Shown one piece after another: positions 18,384-26,173 of a DNA stretch of 64,000 nucleotides. Position numbers and translations under genes: made by a program. Position 1 is the first letter of the stretch. Each line of letters begins with the position of its first letter. Under the pieces are notes generated by a model. The model searched no databases. It was not told the DNA's origin and saw only the letters and a program-made list of their open reading frames with translations. The DNA comes from Pseudomonadota bacterium (GTDB taxonomy: Bacteria > Pseudomonadota > Gammaproteobacteria > Burkholderiales > Rhodocyclaceae). Where the stretch lies: the NCBI GenBank assembly GCA_018261905.1, contig JAGTRU010000019.1, positions 1 to 64,000 on the forward strand, in the 5' to 3' direction.

Positions 18384-19076
18384 ATGACGCCACGCCAACC
18401 CTTTGATAATGCGCTGCTCAATGCCGGCGGCCTCAACTTGCAGGCGGTTTTCGATCTTGCCGACCTGCCGTCGACGCTTGTCGGGCAGCTTGATCCGGCG
18501 CCCGCATTCGGTCAGCTGATTCTGCTCGGCCATGGCGGGCGCGCCATGTGGGAGGCGGTGCAGGCCGCCAGCGTGGTGTCGGAAAACCCGATCGACGATT
18601 TCAGCCGCGCCCTCGTCGAACAATGGTTTGCCACCTGTCTGCCGGCCCGGCGCCATGCCATCGTCTATCCCGGCTCGTCGACCATCGGTCTGCAAGCCCT
18701 TGGCCAACTGGCCGGCTGGCACCATGCCTCGCCCTTCATGGTGGGCATCAACGCCACCTGGGGGAGTTGGTATGCCTACCGGGCCGTCGTCCTGGCCGAC
18801 ACCGATTTCACCCCGACGGGGATAGCGCCGGGCGTTTCGCCCTGCCTCGATTGCCCTCACCGGGCGTGCGTCGCCGGCTGTCCGGCGGGGGCGCTCGACG
18901 GCGCCGCCTTTTCGCTGACGCGGTGCGTCGCCTGGCGCCAGCGGCCCGACTCCTCTTGTCGCCACACCTGTCTGGCCCGTTGCGCTTGTCCGGTGGCCAG
19001 CCAGCATCGTTATAGCGAGGAGCAGATGCGGCACAGTTACTCGATCTCGCTGCAGATGATCGAGCAGTGCTACTGA
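18384..19076 (+). CDS. QueG-like iron-sulfur (ferredoxin-domain) protein, function unknown
   Basis: The 230-residue protein has a C-terminal ferredoxin-type cluster, CLDCPHRACVAGCPAGAL, with Cys154, 157, 162 and 166. A second cysteine set follows (TRCVAW, then SCRHTCLARCACP). The segment before it (VYPGSSTIGLQALGQLAGWHH, then GINATWGSWYAYRAVVLAD) resembles the fold around the cofactor pocket of epoxyqueuosine reductase QueG, but the protein is shorter and lacks the cobalamin-binding N-terminal half. It may be a stand-alone reductase or electron-transfer protein. Its last 7 bases overlap the end of dctD on the other strand. Confidence 0.6.
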   Translation: MTPRQPFDNALLNAGGLNLQAVFDLADLPSTLVGQLDPAPAFGQLILLGHGGRAMWEAVQAASVVSENPIDDFSRALVEQWFATCLPARRHAIVYPGSSTIGLQALGQLAGWHHASPFMVGINATWGSWYAYRAVVLADTDFTPTGIAPGVSPCLDCPHRACVAGCPAGALDGAAFSLTRCVAWRQRPDSSCRHTCLARCACPVASQHRYSEEQMRHSYSISLQMIEQCY

Positions 19077-20410
19077 GCGTTGCGGCGGAATTTCTCGGCG
19101 ACGATGGCGTGGCGGGTCAGTTTGTCGTACAGGGTCTTTTTCGGTAAGTGCAAGACTTCCGCAGCGCGCGCCACATTGCCGTCGCAGTTCCTGAGCGCCT
19201 GTTCGATGGCCCGTTGCTCCGCCGCGTCGACCTGTTCGGCCAGCGAACCGCCGCCCGCCGTCTCCGCCGGGGGCGCCGCCAGGCCATCGGGCAATCCGAG
19301 ACTCCAGCGTTCGGCGACGTTTTTCAATTCCCGGACATTGCCCGGCCAATCGTAGGCCGACCAGCGGGCCAGGTCGGCCGCCGTCCACCCGGCCAGCGGA
19401 CGTTGATAGCGGCTGGCGGCGGCGCCGAGGAAATTGGCCATGAGCAGGGGAATGTCGTCGCGCCGCTGGCGCAAGGGCGGCAATTCGAGACTGACCACGT
19501 TCAGGCGGTAGTAGAGATCGGCGCGGAACTGGCCGGTCTCGGCGGCGGTCTTGAGGTCGGCCTTGCTGGCGGCGAGCAGGCGGCAATCGATGGCGATGGC
19601 CGTGTTGCTGCCCAAACGTTCGATGCTTCTTTCCTGCAGGACGCGCAACAGTTTGACCTGCAGGTTGAGCGGCATCGATTCGATTTCGTCGAGAAACAGG
19701 GTGCCGCCGTTGGCGTGTTCGAGGCGGCCGATGCGCCGTTTGCCGGCGCCGGTGAAGGCACCGGCTTCGTGGCCGAAGAGTTCGCTTTCGAAGACCGTCT
19801 CCGGCAAGGCGCCGCAATTGATCGCCACAAAGGGGCCGCGCCGGCCGCTGGCCTCGTGGATGGCGCGTGCGACGACTTCCTTGCCGCTGCCGGTTTCGCC
19901 ATTGATCAGGATATCGACGCCGGTCGCCGCCAGTGTCGCGACCAGGCGGCGCACGTTCTGCATGGCGGCCGATTGGCCGACGATATTGCTGATGCCGTCG
20001 CCCAGGCGTTCCTTGAGCTGGCGGTTTTCCCGGATCAAGGCGCCTTTTTCCAGGGCGCTGCGCACCGCGGCGATCAGGCGTTCCGAGGGAAAGGGCTTCT
20101 CGATGAAGTCGTGGGCTCCTTCGCGCATCGCTTCGACCGCCATGGCGACGTCGCCGTGTCCGGTTATCAGCAGCACCGGCAATTCACGGTCGTGGAGCCG
20201 CAACTGGCGGAGCAGGGAAAGACCGTCCTGGCCGGGCAGGCGCACGTCGCTGACGACCAGCGCCGGCTTTGTGCTGCCCAGGGCGGCGAACATCGTTTCG
20301 GCGTCGCTAAAACCGCAGACCGCGATGTCGGCCAACGACAGGGCCTGCTCGCACCCCTTGCGCACGGCAGGGTCGTCTTCGACCAGGAAAACGATGTCGT
20401 CAGCCGGCAT
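19070..20410 (-). CDS. dctD: DctD-type sigma-54-dependent response regulator
   Basis: The 446-residue activator has a receiver with phosphoacceptor Asp55 (VVSDVRLPG), an AAA+ domain with Walker A GETGSGKE (171-178), the sigma-54 contact loop GAFTGA (217-222), and a C-terminal Fis-type helix-turn-helix (NVARAAEVLHLPKKTLYDKL). The start at 20410 gives MPADDIVFLVEDD. The frame extends upstream, but only over the isomerase gene, in a non-conserved composition. It overlaps the isomerase gene by 11 bases. It is the last gene of the ABC-transporter/DctBD operon and probably activates the sigma-54 promoter at 25276-25291. Confidence 0.92.
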   Translation of the reverse strand: MPADDIVFLVEDDPAVRKGCEQALSLADIAVCGFSDAETMFAALGSTKPALVVSDVRLPGQDGLSLLRQLRLHDRELPVLLITGHGDVAMAVEAMREGAHDFIEKPFPSERLIAAVRSALEKGALIRENRQLKERLGDGISNIVGQSAAMQNVRRLVATLAATGVDILINGETGSGKEVVARAIHEASGRRGPFVAINCGALPETVFESELFGHEAGAFTGAGKRRIGRLEHANGGTLFLDEIESMPLNLQVKLLRVLQERSIERLGSNTAIAIDCRLLAASKADLKTAAETGQFRADLYYRLNVVSLELPPLRQRRDDIPLLMANFLGAAASRYQRPLAGWTAADLARWSAYDWPGNVRELKNVAERWSLGLPDGLAAPPAETAGGGSLAEQVDAAEQRAIEQALRNCDGNVARAAEVLHLPKKTLYDKLTRHAIVAEKFRRNAQ

Positions 20411-20765
20411 GGAGCACCGCCTTGGCGTAACCCGGGCGGTCGATCTCGAAGGTTTCGACGGTGAGCTGGGTTTCGGTTGCCGGCGGCGCCGCGATGGCGG
20501 CCTGCAGGGCGCCGAGGACGGCTGCCGCCAGTTCCTCGCGCTCGACGCTGCTGCGTCCGCTGAGCAGGGCGATGCGGACATGGGCGAAGGCGCGCGCGGC
20601 GGGGCGGATGCCGACGACAAAGTCGTCCACGGCGATCGCCCGGCTCTTGATGTCCGGTTCGCAGAACAGGCCGGAGTCGAACATCGCGGTGTTGAGTGCG
20701 GCAAGGGTGCCGGGCGCGTCGAAATTGACCAGGTTGCGGGTGTATTCAAGCGTCAGGTGGGGCAT
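20400..20765 (-). CDS. 5-carboxymethyl-2-hydroxymuconate delta-isomerase family protein
   Basis: The 121-residue protein begins MPHLTLEYTRNL, with Pro2 positioned as the N-terminal catalytic proline of the tautomerase superfamily once Met is removed. Length and pattern (FCEPDIKSRAIAVDDFVVG, then AFAHVRIALLSGRS) match the CHMI family (HpaF/HpcD). That enzyme acts in homoprotocatechuate meta-cleavage, but no other pathway gene is in the window, so the substrate is uncertain. It overlaps dctB by 20 bases and dctD by 11, being wedged between the sensor and the regulator. Confidence 0.85.
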   Translation of the reverse strand: MPHLTLEYTRNLVNFDAPGTLAALNTAMFDSGLFCEPDIKSRAIAVDDFVVGIRPAARAFAHVRIALLSGRSSVEREELAAAVLGALQAAIAAPPATETQLTVETFEIDRPGYAKAVLHAG

Positions 20766-22587
20766 CGGTTTCTCCGGCGGCGGGCAGGGTGAGGACGAAT
20801 ACGGCGCCGCCATCCGGCGCATTGCGGGCGCTCAGCGTGCCGCCGTAACTTTCGACGATGGTTAGCGAAATGGCCAGGCCGAGGCCGAGGCCTTCGCCGG
20901 CCGGCTTGGTCGTGAAAAACGGTTCGAACAGGTGATGCCGTGCTTCTTCCGGCAGACCGGGACCATGGTCGCGGATTTTGATGGCCAGTCGGCGCGGCTC
21001 CCGGTGGATGCTGATTTCGAGGATCGGCTGGGACTGGCCGGTCATCGCATCGAGGCCGTTGCGCAGCAGGTTGACCAGCACCTGTTCGACCCGCCCGGCT
21101 TCGGCAATCACCTGCAGGCCGGGGGGCAGCGGGGCGACCTCGATACGGGCGGCGATTTCCCGGCGGCGCGGTTCGACCAGGATCAGCGCATGTTCGATGG
21201 CGCTGGCGACGCTGACCGGGTGCGGCGTCGGCGCCTCCTTGCGGGCGAAGCTCTTCAGTTGGCGGACGATGCGCCCGGTGCGTTCGACCAGGCTGCTGAT
21301 CATTTGCAGATTCTCGGCGACCTCGTCGTGGCGGCCGCGCTCGAGCAGGGCGACGGCGTTGTCGGCGAAGGTCTGCAAGGCGGCCAGCGGCTGGTTCAGT
21401 TCGTGGCTGATGCCGGCCGACATCTGGCCGAGGACGGCGAGCTTGCCGGCCTGGACGGCGGCGTCGCGGGTTTCGCGCAGGATGGCCTTGGTGCTTTCGA
21501 GCGCGGCGATCTGTTCGGTGAGATCGGCGGTCCGTTCGGCGATGCGTTTTTCCAGTTCGCCATAGACGTGGCGTAGCTCTTCCCGGCGCCGGGCGCGGTG
21601 TCGGAAGTGGGCGGCCAGGCCGAGGATGAAGGCGGCCGCGAAGGCGACGGCGCTGGCGGCGCCGAGAGCCGCGGCACGGGCTTCGCTGGGGTCGCCGAGT
21701 TGGACCAGTTGCCAGCCGTGATTGCCGACCGGGCGGGTGTGGATCAGGCGGTCGCGGGAAATTTCGCCGGGTAGCGCGATGGCCAGCGGTTCGTTGCCCG
21801 TTGTCGGGATGGCTTTGCCGGCCAGCGGCGTGATCGGTTGGCTACCGTACTGGCGGGTTTCGGCCAGGCGGGCGGTGACCGCGGCGGGCAGCGGGGCCAG
21901 CGCCCGGTAGCGCAGCCGGCGCTCCGACGAGAGAAAGACGACGCCGTCGGCATCGGTCAGCAGCAGCGTCTCGCCGGCCCCGGCCAGGGCCTGTTCCATG
22001 GCTTCCAGGCCGACCTTGAGGACGATGACGCCGAGCACCTGGTCGGCCTCGCGGACCGGTGCGGCGAGAAAATAGCCGGGCTCGCCGGTGGTCACGCCGA
22101 CACCGTAGAAGCGACCGAGACCGTGCTGCAGCGCATCGCGGAAATAGGGCCGGAAAGCGTAGTTGTGGCCGACGAAACTGTACGGCAGGCGCCAGTTGCT
22201 GGCCGCCAGCGTCCGCCCGTCGGGATCGATGAGGAAGGCGGCGGCGACCGCGGCGCCCTGCTGGGCGGCTTCGAGATAGGTATTGGCGGCCGCCACCCGT
22301 TGCGCATCGGCTGGCTGGCGCAACAGGGCGGCCAGCGTCGGGTCGAGGGCGAGCAGGCCGGGGAGCGACTCGTGCCGGGAGAAGGTGGCTTCGAGCGACA
22401 GCGCGAAGGCGTCGAGGCGCTGGGCCGAGAGTTGTCGTTCGTTGGCCAGGTAGCCGGCGTAGAAGGCGCGGTAGGCCTGCCAGCCGAGCAGCAGGCAGCA
22501 CGCCGTCGCCGCCCCGAGGAGGAGCAGGCCGCGGCGCCGGCGTTCGGATGCGCTGACCACGGCGCGGGGAATGAAATTGCGGCTCAC
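20746..22587 (-). CDS. dctB: DctB-type sensor histidine kinase (dCache)
   Basis: The 613-residue inner-membrane sensor has TM1 at about 20-40, a periplasmic double-Cache region (about 45-290, with GHNYAFRPYFRDAL and GRFYGVG typical of DctB) and TM2 at about 300-325. A coiled segment follows, then HisKA with His395 (ISHELNQPLAALQTFADNA), and HATPase_c (LVNLLRNGLDA, DHGPGLP, GLGLGLAIS). DctB sensors bind C4-dicarboxylates or other organic acids. Here the co-transcribed transporter is an ABC system instead of DctA or TRAP, so the ligand may differ. Confidence 0.92.
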   Translation of the reverse strand: MSRNFIPRAVVSASERRRRGLLLLGAATACCLLLGWQAYRAFYAGYLANERQLSAQRLDAFALSLEATFSRHESLPGLLALDPTLAALLRQPADAQRVAAANTYLEAAQQGAAVAAAFLIDPDGRTLAASNWRLPYSFVGHNYAFRPYFRDALQHGLGRFYGVGVTTGEPGYFLAAPVREADQVLGVIVLKVGLEAMEQALAGAGETLLLTDADGVVFLSSERRLRYRALAPLPAAVTARLAETRQYGSQPITPLAGKAIPTTGNEPLAIALPGEISRDRLIHTRPVGNHGWQLVQLGDPSEARAAALGAASAVAFAAAFILGLAAHFRHRARRREELRHVYGELEKRIAERTADLTEQIAALESTKAILRETRDAAVQAGKLAVLGQMSAGISHELNQPLAALQTFADNAVALLERGRHDEVAENLQMISSLVERTGRIVRQLKSFARKEAPTPHPVSVASAIEHALILVEPRRREIAARIEVAPLPPGLQVIAEAGRVEQVLVNLLRNGLDAMTGQSQPILEISIHREPRRLAIKIRDHGPGLPEEARHHLFEPFFTTKPAGEGLGLGLAISLTIVESYGGTLSARNAPDGGAVFVLTLPAAGETDAPPDA

Positions 22588-22618
22588 CCCGATATCCTAC
22601 CGATTTTGGCGGCGCGGC

Positions 22619-23410
22619 TCAGTCGACCGCCGCCAGCTTCATCTCGTCGTTGGCATGGCGTTGCTGCTCTTCCATGACCAGCCGACCGAGTTCGCGCTTC
22701 AGCTCGTTGAACTCGGCCGACGACGGATCGCGCGGTCGCGGCATGGTGACGGGCTGGTCGCGCTTGACGGTGCCCGGCCGGTAAGTCATGACGACGATAC
22801 GGTCGGCCAGGTAGATCGATTCCTCGATCGAGTGGGTGACGAAGATGATGGTCTTGCCCAGCTTGTTCCAGATCCGCAGCAACTCGTCCTGCAGGTTGCG
22901 CCGGGTCAGCGCGTCGAGGGCACCGAACGGCTCGTCCATCAGCATGATCGGCGAATCGAGCGCCAGCACGCGGGCAATCGCCACCCGCTGCCGCATGCCG
23001 CCGGACAGGTCCTTCGGGAAACGGTCGCGGAAGTCGGTGAGGTGCAGGAGCTCAAGCAATTGATTGACCGTCAGGTCGATTTCCGCCGGGTCCTTTTTCT
23101 GGATTTCCAGACCGAAGGCGATGTTCTGGGCCACCGTCATCCACGGGAACAGTGCGTATTCCTGGAAGACCATGCCGCGCTCCGGGCCGGGAGCGGTGAT
23201 CGGCTTGCCATCGACGGTGATGACGCCGCTCGAGGGCAGCGCGAAGCCGGCCACGGCGTTGAGCAGGGTCGATTTGCCGCAGCCCGAGGGGCCGAGCAGG
23301 CAGACGAATTGGCCGGCCTTGATTTCGAGATTGATGTCCTGCAGCGCGACGACATCCTTGCCCGGCGTCTTGAACACCTTGTGCACGTTGTTGATGAGGA
23401 TTTGCGCCAT
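22619..23410 (-). CDS. ABC transporter ATP-binding protein (TauB/SsuB-like)
   Basis: The 263-residue ATPase has Walker A GPSGCGKST (residues 39-47), signature LSGGMRQRVAIAR, Walker B LMDEPFGALD and switch His (FVTHSIEE). It belongs to the nitrate/sulfonate/taurine importer ATPase family. It follows the permease gene by 1 bp and precedes dctB by 31 bp on the minus strand. Confidence 0.92.
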   Translation of the reverse strand: MAQILINNVHKVFKTPGKDVVALQDINLEIKAGQFVCLLGPSGCGKSTLLNAVAGFALPSSGVITVDGKPITAPGPERGMVFQEYALFPWMTVAQNIAFGLEIQKKDPAEIDLTVNQLLELLHLTDFRDRFPKDLSGGMRQRVAIARVLALDSPIMLMDEPFGALDALTRRNLQDELLRIWNKLGKTIIFVTHSIEESIYLADRIVVMTYRPGTVKRDQPVTMPRPRDPSSAEFNELKRELGRLVMEEQQRHANDEMKLAAVD

Positions 23411-23411
23411 G

Positions 23412-24224
23412 TCAGTGCTCCAGGCCGCGGTGCCAACGCAGCAGATGGTTGTTCAGGCGGCTGACGCCGGTATCGATGGCCAGCCCGAGCAGGCCGATGG
23501 TGATCATGCCGGCGATGATCTTGTCCGACCACATGAATTCGCGCGCTTCAAGGATGCGGAAGCCGAGTCCGTCATTGACCGCGATCATCTCGGAAACGAT
23601 CACCACGATGAAGGCGGTGCCGATGCCGATGCGCACGCCGGCCAGGATGTAGGGAGTGGCGGCGGGCAGGATGACGCGGGTGAACATCGTCCATTGGCTG
23701 GCTCCGAGATTGCGGGCGGCGCGCAGGAAAATGCCGTCCACCTGGCGGACGCCGGCGATGGTGTTCATGAGCACCGGGAAAAAGGCGCCGATGGCGATCA
23801 GGAAGAAGGACGGCGGGTTGCCCAGCCCGAACCAGAGGATCGCCAGCGGAATGTAGGCGATCGGCGGAATCGGCCGGAGGATCTGCATCAGCGGATTGAA
23901 CAGGTCGTAGATGCGGGGACTGGCGCCCATCAGCAGGCCGAAGGGCAGGGCCAGGCCGGCCCCGATCAGGAAGCCGGTGATGACGCGGAAAAGACTGGAA
24001 TAAGCGTCGTGCGGCAGTTCGCCGGAGAACAGCCAGGCCAGGTAGCTCTGGCCGGCCTCCTGCGGCTGGCCCGGCAGCAGGTAGGCCCACCACTTGATGG
24101 CGACGGCGGTTGGCGAGGGGAGCAGCACTTCCGAGAACAGGCCAAGCCGGGAGCCGGCCTCCCACAGCAGGAGCAGCAGCACCGGCACCAACGCGCCGTG
24201 GGCGAAGTCTTTCAATTTCTGCAT
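23412..24224 (-). CDS. ABC transporter permease (TauC/SsuC-like)
   Basis: The 270-residue inner-membrane permease has about six transmembrane segments and the EAA loop (RNLGASQWTMFTRVILPAA) that contacts the ATPase. It matches BPD_transp_1 permeases of the nitrate/sulfonate/taurine family. It is preceded by the binding-protein gene by 7 bp and followed by the ATPase gene by 1 bp. Confidence 0.92.
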   Translation of the reverse strand: MQKLKDFAHGALVPVLLLLLWEAGSRLGLFSEVLLPSPTAVAIKWWAYLLPGQPQEAGQSYLAWLFSGELPHDAYSSLFRVITGFLIGAGLALPFGLLMGASPRIYDLFNPLMQILRPIPPIAYIPLAILWFGLGNPPSFFLIAIGAFFPVLMNTIAGVRQVDGIFLRAARNLGASQWTMFTRVILPAATPYILAGVRIGIGTAFIVVIVSEMIAVNDGLGFRILEAREFMWSDKIIAGMITIGLLGLAIDTGVSRLNNHLLRWHRGLEH

Positions 24225-24231
24225 CGCGCCC

Positions 24232-25218
24232 TCACTTCACCTTCAGATCGGCCTTGGCCTTCTGCAGCAGGTCGAGTTTCACCCACTCGGTGGCTTTCGG
24301 CGCTTTGCTCATGCGCCCGACGCCGTACTTCTGCATGAAGTCGGTGGTGGTGTCGATATGCTCCAGGGTCACATCGTAGGTGTAGTCGGCGTTATCCATC
24401 GCATCCTTGAAGTCCTGCGAGGAAATCTGGCCCTTGAACATCGTCTCGCGCACGTACTTGTCAGCCAGCGCGCTGTCCTTGTTGAACAGCGCGGTGGTTT
24501 CGACGAAGCATTTCAACAGGCGCTGGGCGACGTCCTTCTTCTCGTTGTACATCTTCTCGGTCATCACCAGCAGGCGCACCGGTTCGCCCATTTTGGTGGT
24601 GTAGGGCTTCATGATCTCGACGCCGAATTTCTTGTTGATGGCCTGCGACGATTGCGGTTCGGACTGGCACATGGCGTCGATCTGCTTGGCGGCCAGCGCC
24701 TGGTTCAAATCGGCGAAGGCCAGGAAAACGATATGCACGTCCTTGCCCGGCTTGTCGGACCAGGTCAGGCCGGCCTTTTCCAGCTCGGCGTAGAGCAGCA
24801 GTTCGTGAGCGCCGCCACGGGTGACGCCGACCTTCTTGCCTTTCATGTCGGCCAGCGACTTGATGCCACTGTCGACGCTGGCGACGATGCGCGCCCCACC
24901 CTTGGCAAAGCCGGCCACGGTGTAAATCGGCACGCCGTTGGCGCGCCCGGAAATGGCGCCGTCGGAGGCCAGGGCCGCGATGTCGATTTCACCGGCGACA
25001 ATGGCCGGCATGATGTCCGGTCCCTTCGGGAACATCCGTTCCTCGACCTTCAGGTTGTACTTGCCGCAGGCTTCCTTCATGTAAGAGACAGCGCCGTAAT
25101 GGGCGAACTTCAGGTTGCCGAGGCGGACGACGTCCGGCGTCTGGGCCTGGACGGCGAGCGGAGCGGCGGCGGCGAGGGCCAGCGCAAAAGGAATGGCCTT
25201 GTGAAGGGACTGGATCAT
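24232..25218 (-). CDS. ABC transporter substrate-binding protein (NMT1/TauA-like)
   Basis: The 328-residue periplasmic protein has a signal peptide (1-25, ending VQAQ) and an NMT1/SsuA-type bilobal fold (VRLGNLKFAHYGAVSYM, GEIDIAALASDGA, KKVGVTRGGAHELLL). The substrate is not evident. Related proteins bind sulfonates, pyrimidine precursors or aromatic acids. A CHMI isomerase gene in the same operon makes an aromatic or unsaturated organic acid possible. The ATG follows an AAGGAGATACCC ribosome-binding site. It is the first gene behind the sigma-54 promoter. Confidence 0.9.
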   Translation of the reverse strand: MIQSLHKAIPFALALAAAAPLAVQAQTPDVVRLGNLKFAHYGAVSYMKEACGKYNLKVEERMFPKGPDIMPAIVAGEIDIAALASDGAISGRANGVPIYTVAGFAKGGARIVASVDSGIKSLADMKGKKVGVTRGGAHELLLYAELEKAGLTWSDKPGKDVHIVFLAFADLNQALAAKQIDAMCQSEPQSSQAINKKFGVEIMKPYTTKMGEPVRLLVMTEKMYNEKKDVAQRLLKCFVETTALFNKDSALADKYVRETMFKGQISSQDFKDAMDNADYTYDVTLEHIDTTTDFMQKYGVGRMSKAPKATEWVKLDLLQKAKADLKVK

Positions 25219-25275
25219 GGGTATCTCCTTGAGGGTATTTTCATGAGCTCCGCCAGGCGGAAGTGAAAAATGGAT

Positions 25276-25291
25276 TGCAGGAGCCGTGCCA
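25276..25291 (-). promoter_or_regulatory. Sigma-54 promoter for the ABC-transporter/DctBD operon
   Basis: On the minus strand this reads TGGCACGGCTCCTGCA. The consensus is TGGCACG-N4-TTGCW, so 15 of 16 defined or free positions fit and the GG and GC pairs have the correct 12-base offset. It lies about 58 bp upstream of the binding-protein ATG, which leaves room for a short leader and the observed ribosome-binding site. The operon encodes its own sigma-54 activator (DctD). Confidence 0.85.
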
Positions 25292-25367
25292 GGCCGGCCG
25301 TTCTTTGCCAGATGCTTGTTTTATATGGGTTGTACGGTGTTTGTTGGGGCGGCGTGCCGGGCGTTTG

Positions 25368-25413
25368 TTGCGGAAATCCGCAATGGTGCTGGCTGCTTGT
25401 GCGGAAAATCGCA
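25368..25413. promoter_or_regulatory. Two tandem dyads, probable DctD upstream activator sites
   Basis: Site 1 (25368-25383) is TTGCGGAAATCCGCAA, with exact 6-base arms. Site 2 (25400-25413) is TGCGGAAAATCGCA. Their 14-base cores agree at 12 positions and their centres are 31 bp apart, close to three helical turns. They lie about 80-135 bp upstream of the sigma-54 promoter, the usual range for an enhancer-binding protein. Binding by DctD is inferred. Confidence 0.7.
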
Positions 25414-25428
25414 TCGGCTCCAAAGCAT

Positions 25429-25491
25429 GAAGCCCATGCATTTTGCTGCATGGGCTTCGTAAATCCTGAACCGGGACATTCACGGTCCCGG
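25429..25491. other. Two adjacent perfect hairpins
   Basis: Hairpin 1 pairs 25429-25440 with 25447-25458 (12 bp, GAAGCCCATGCA arms, 6-base loop). Hairpin 2 pairs 25471-25477 with 25485-25491 (7 bp, CCGGGAC arms). A short T-run follows at 25500-25502. They may form a terminator for a transcript entering from either side or part of a small RNA. No coding frame explains them. Confidence 0.5.
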
Positions 25492-25502
25492 TGTGCGGCT
25501 TT

Positions 25503-25866
25503 TAGCCGTGGGTGGGTTACTCAGTCTTCTCTAGAAACTGCGGCGGACTATCAACCATAGACGCTCCTGATACCTAAAAAACCACCGTTCCGATGAAACC
25601 TGCAACGACTCGGAACTCGATTTCAGATTACTCCTCTGGGCCGGAATGTCCAGCGCCTTGTGCAGATATTTTTGGCCTCCGATTCGTTGTCCGCCAAACG
25701 CAACGTCCCGATACAAAACGTTGCAATCTCGCTCAAGTTCAGTCGCCCGTTTGCGGCGAAGATAGCTCCCCTGTCTTTTGAAAAGTAAATACGAAATACA
25801 CAGTTTCAATCTTTGGCTAAGGTCAGTAAGATTGTTTACGCAAAACCACACGGGAGATTTGGCCGA
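25503..25866. other. AT-richer intergenic stretch without a convincing gene
   Basis: Base composition is clearly lower in G+C than the flanking genes, and no frame shows the codon pattern of its neighbours. A 106-codon minus-strand frame (25531-25851) has no recognisable domain and unusual composition. The stretch separates the sigma-54 control region from a small plus-strand frame and may be a decayed insertion. Confidence 0.4.
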
Positions 25867-26079
25867 ATGAAAGTGAAGTCTTCAATCGAACGCGGTGCGG
25901 AGTATCTCTGCACCAAACTGGGCGATGTCGTAACCGCCATTGAGCAGGTGGCCGTGGTCAAGGGTTTGGCCATGTGGGAAGTCGAACGAAAGATCGGGGC
26001 CGGGATTCGAAAGCGCTTGATTGTTTCCGAACGCTCGCTGATCCCCGCGCAGTTATCGCCGACCGCTAGCCCCGCCTAG
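25867..26079 (+). CDS. Small hypothetical protein
   Basis: The 70-residue frame starts at an ATG preceded by GGGAGA and ends shortly before a good terminator hairpin at 26109-26129. The sequence (GAEYLCTKLGDVVTAIEQVAVVKG, then WEVERKIGAGIRKR) is not recognised. It is charged, with no signal or membrane segment. The frame is also open upstream to 25813 with a TTG. Its position in an AT-richer patch and the lack of a family make it low confidence. Confidence 0.35.
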   Translation: MKVKSSIERGAEYLCTKLGDVVTAIEQVAVVKGLAMWEVERKIGAGIRKRLIVSERSLIPAQLSPTASPA

Positions 26080-26108
26080 CCCCCCAAAGCAAGACGCGGA
26101 AGACCCGA

Positions 26109-26129
26109 AGGCCAGCACCATGCTGGCCT
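26109..26129. terminator. Hairpin terminator between convergent units
   Basis: AGGCCAGCA at 26109-26117 pairs exactly with TGCTGGCCT at 26121-26129 around a CCA loop, followed by TATTTCT. It can serve the small plus-strand frame and, on the other strand, the dmeF operon ending at 26174. Confidence 0.75.
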
Positions 26130-26173
26130 TATTTCTGGACGGAATCTGGCTTCAACTCCGTTCGCGGCCAATA

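Noticed and set aside
20411-20749. In-frame upstream extension of dctD
   Set aside because: It lies wholly over the isomerase gene and has shadow composition. The receiver begins at MPADDIVFLVEDD.
25531-25851. 106-codon minus-strand frame in the AT-richer patch
   Set aside because: It has no recognisable domain, a poor start context, and lies in DNA that looks non-coding.
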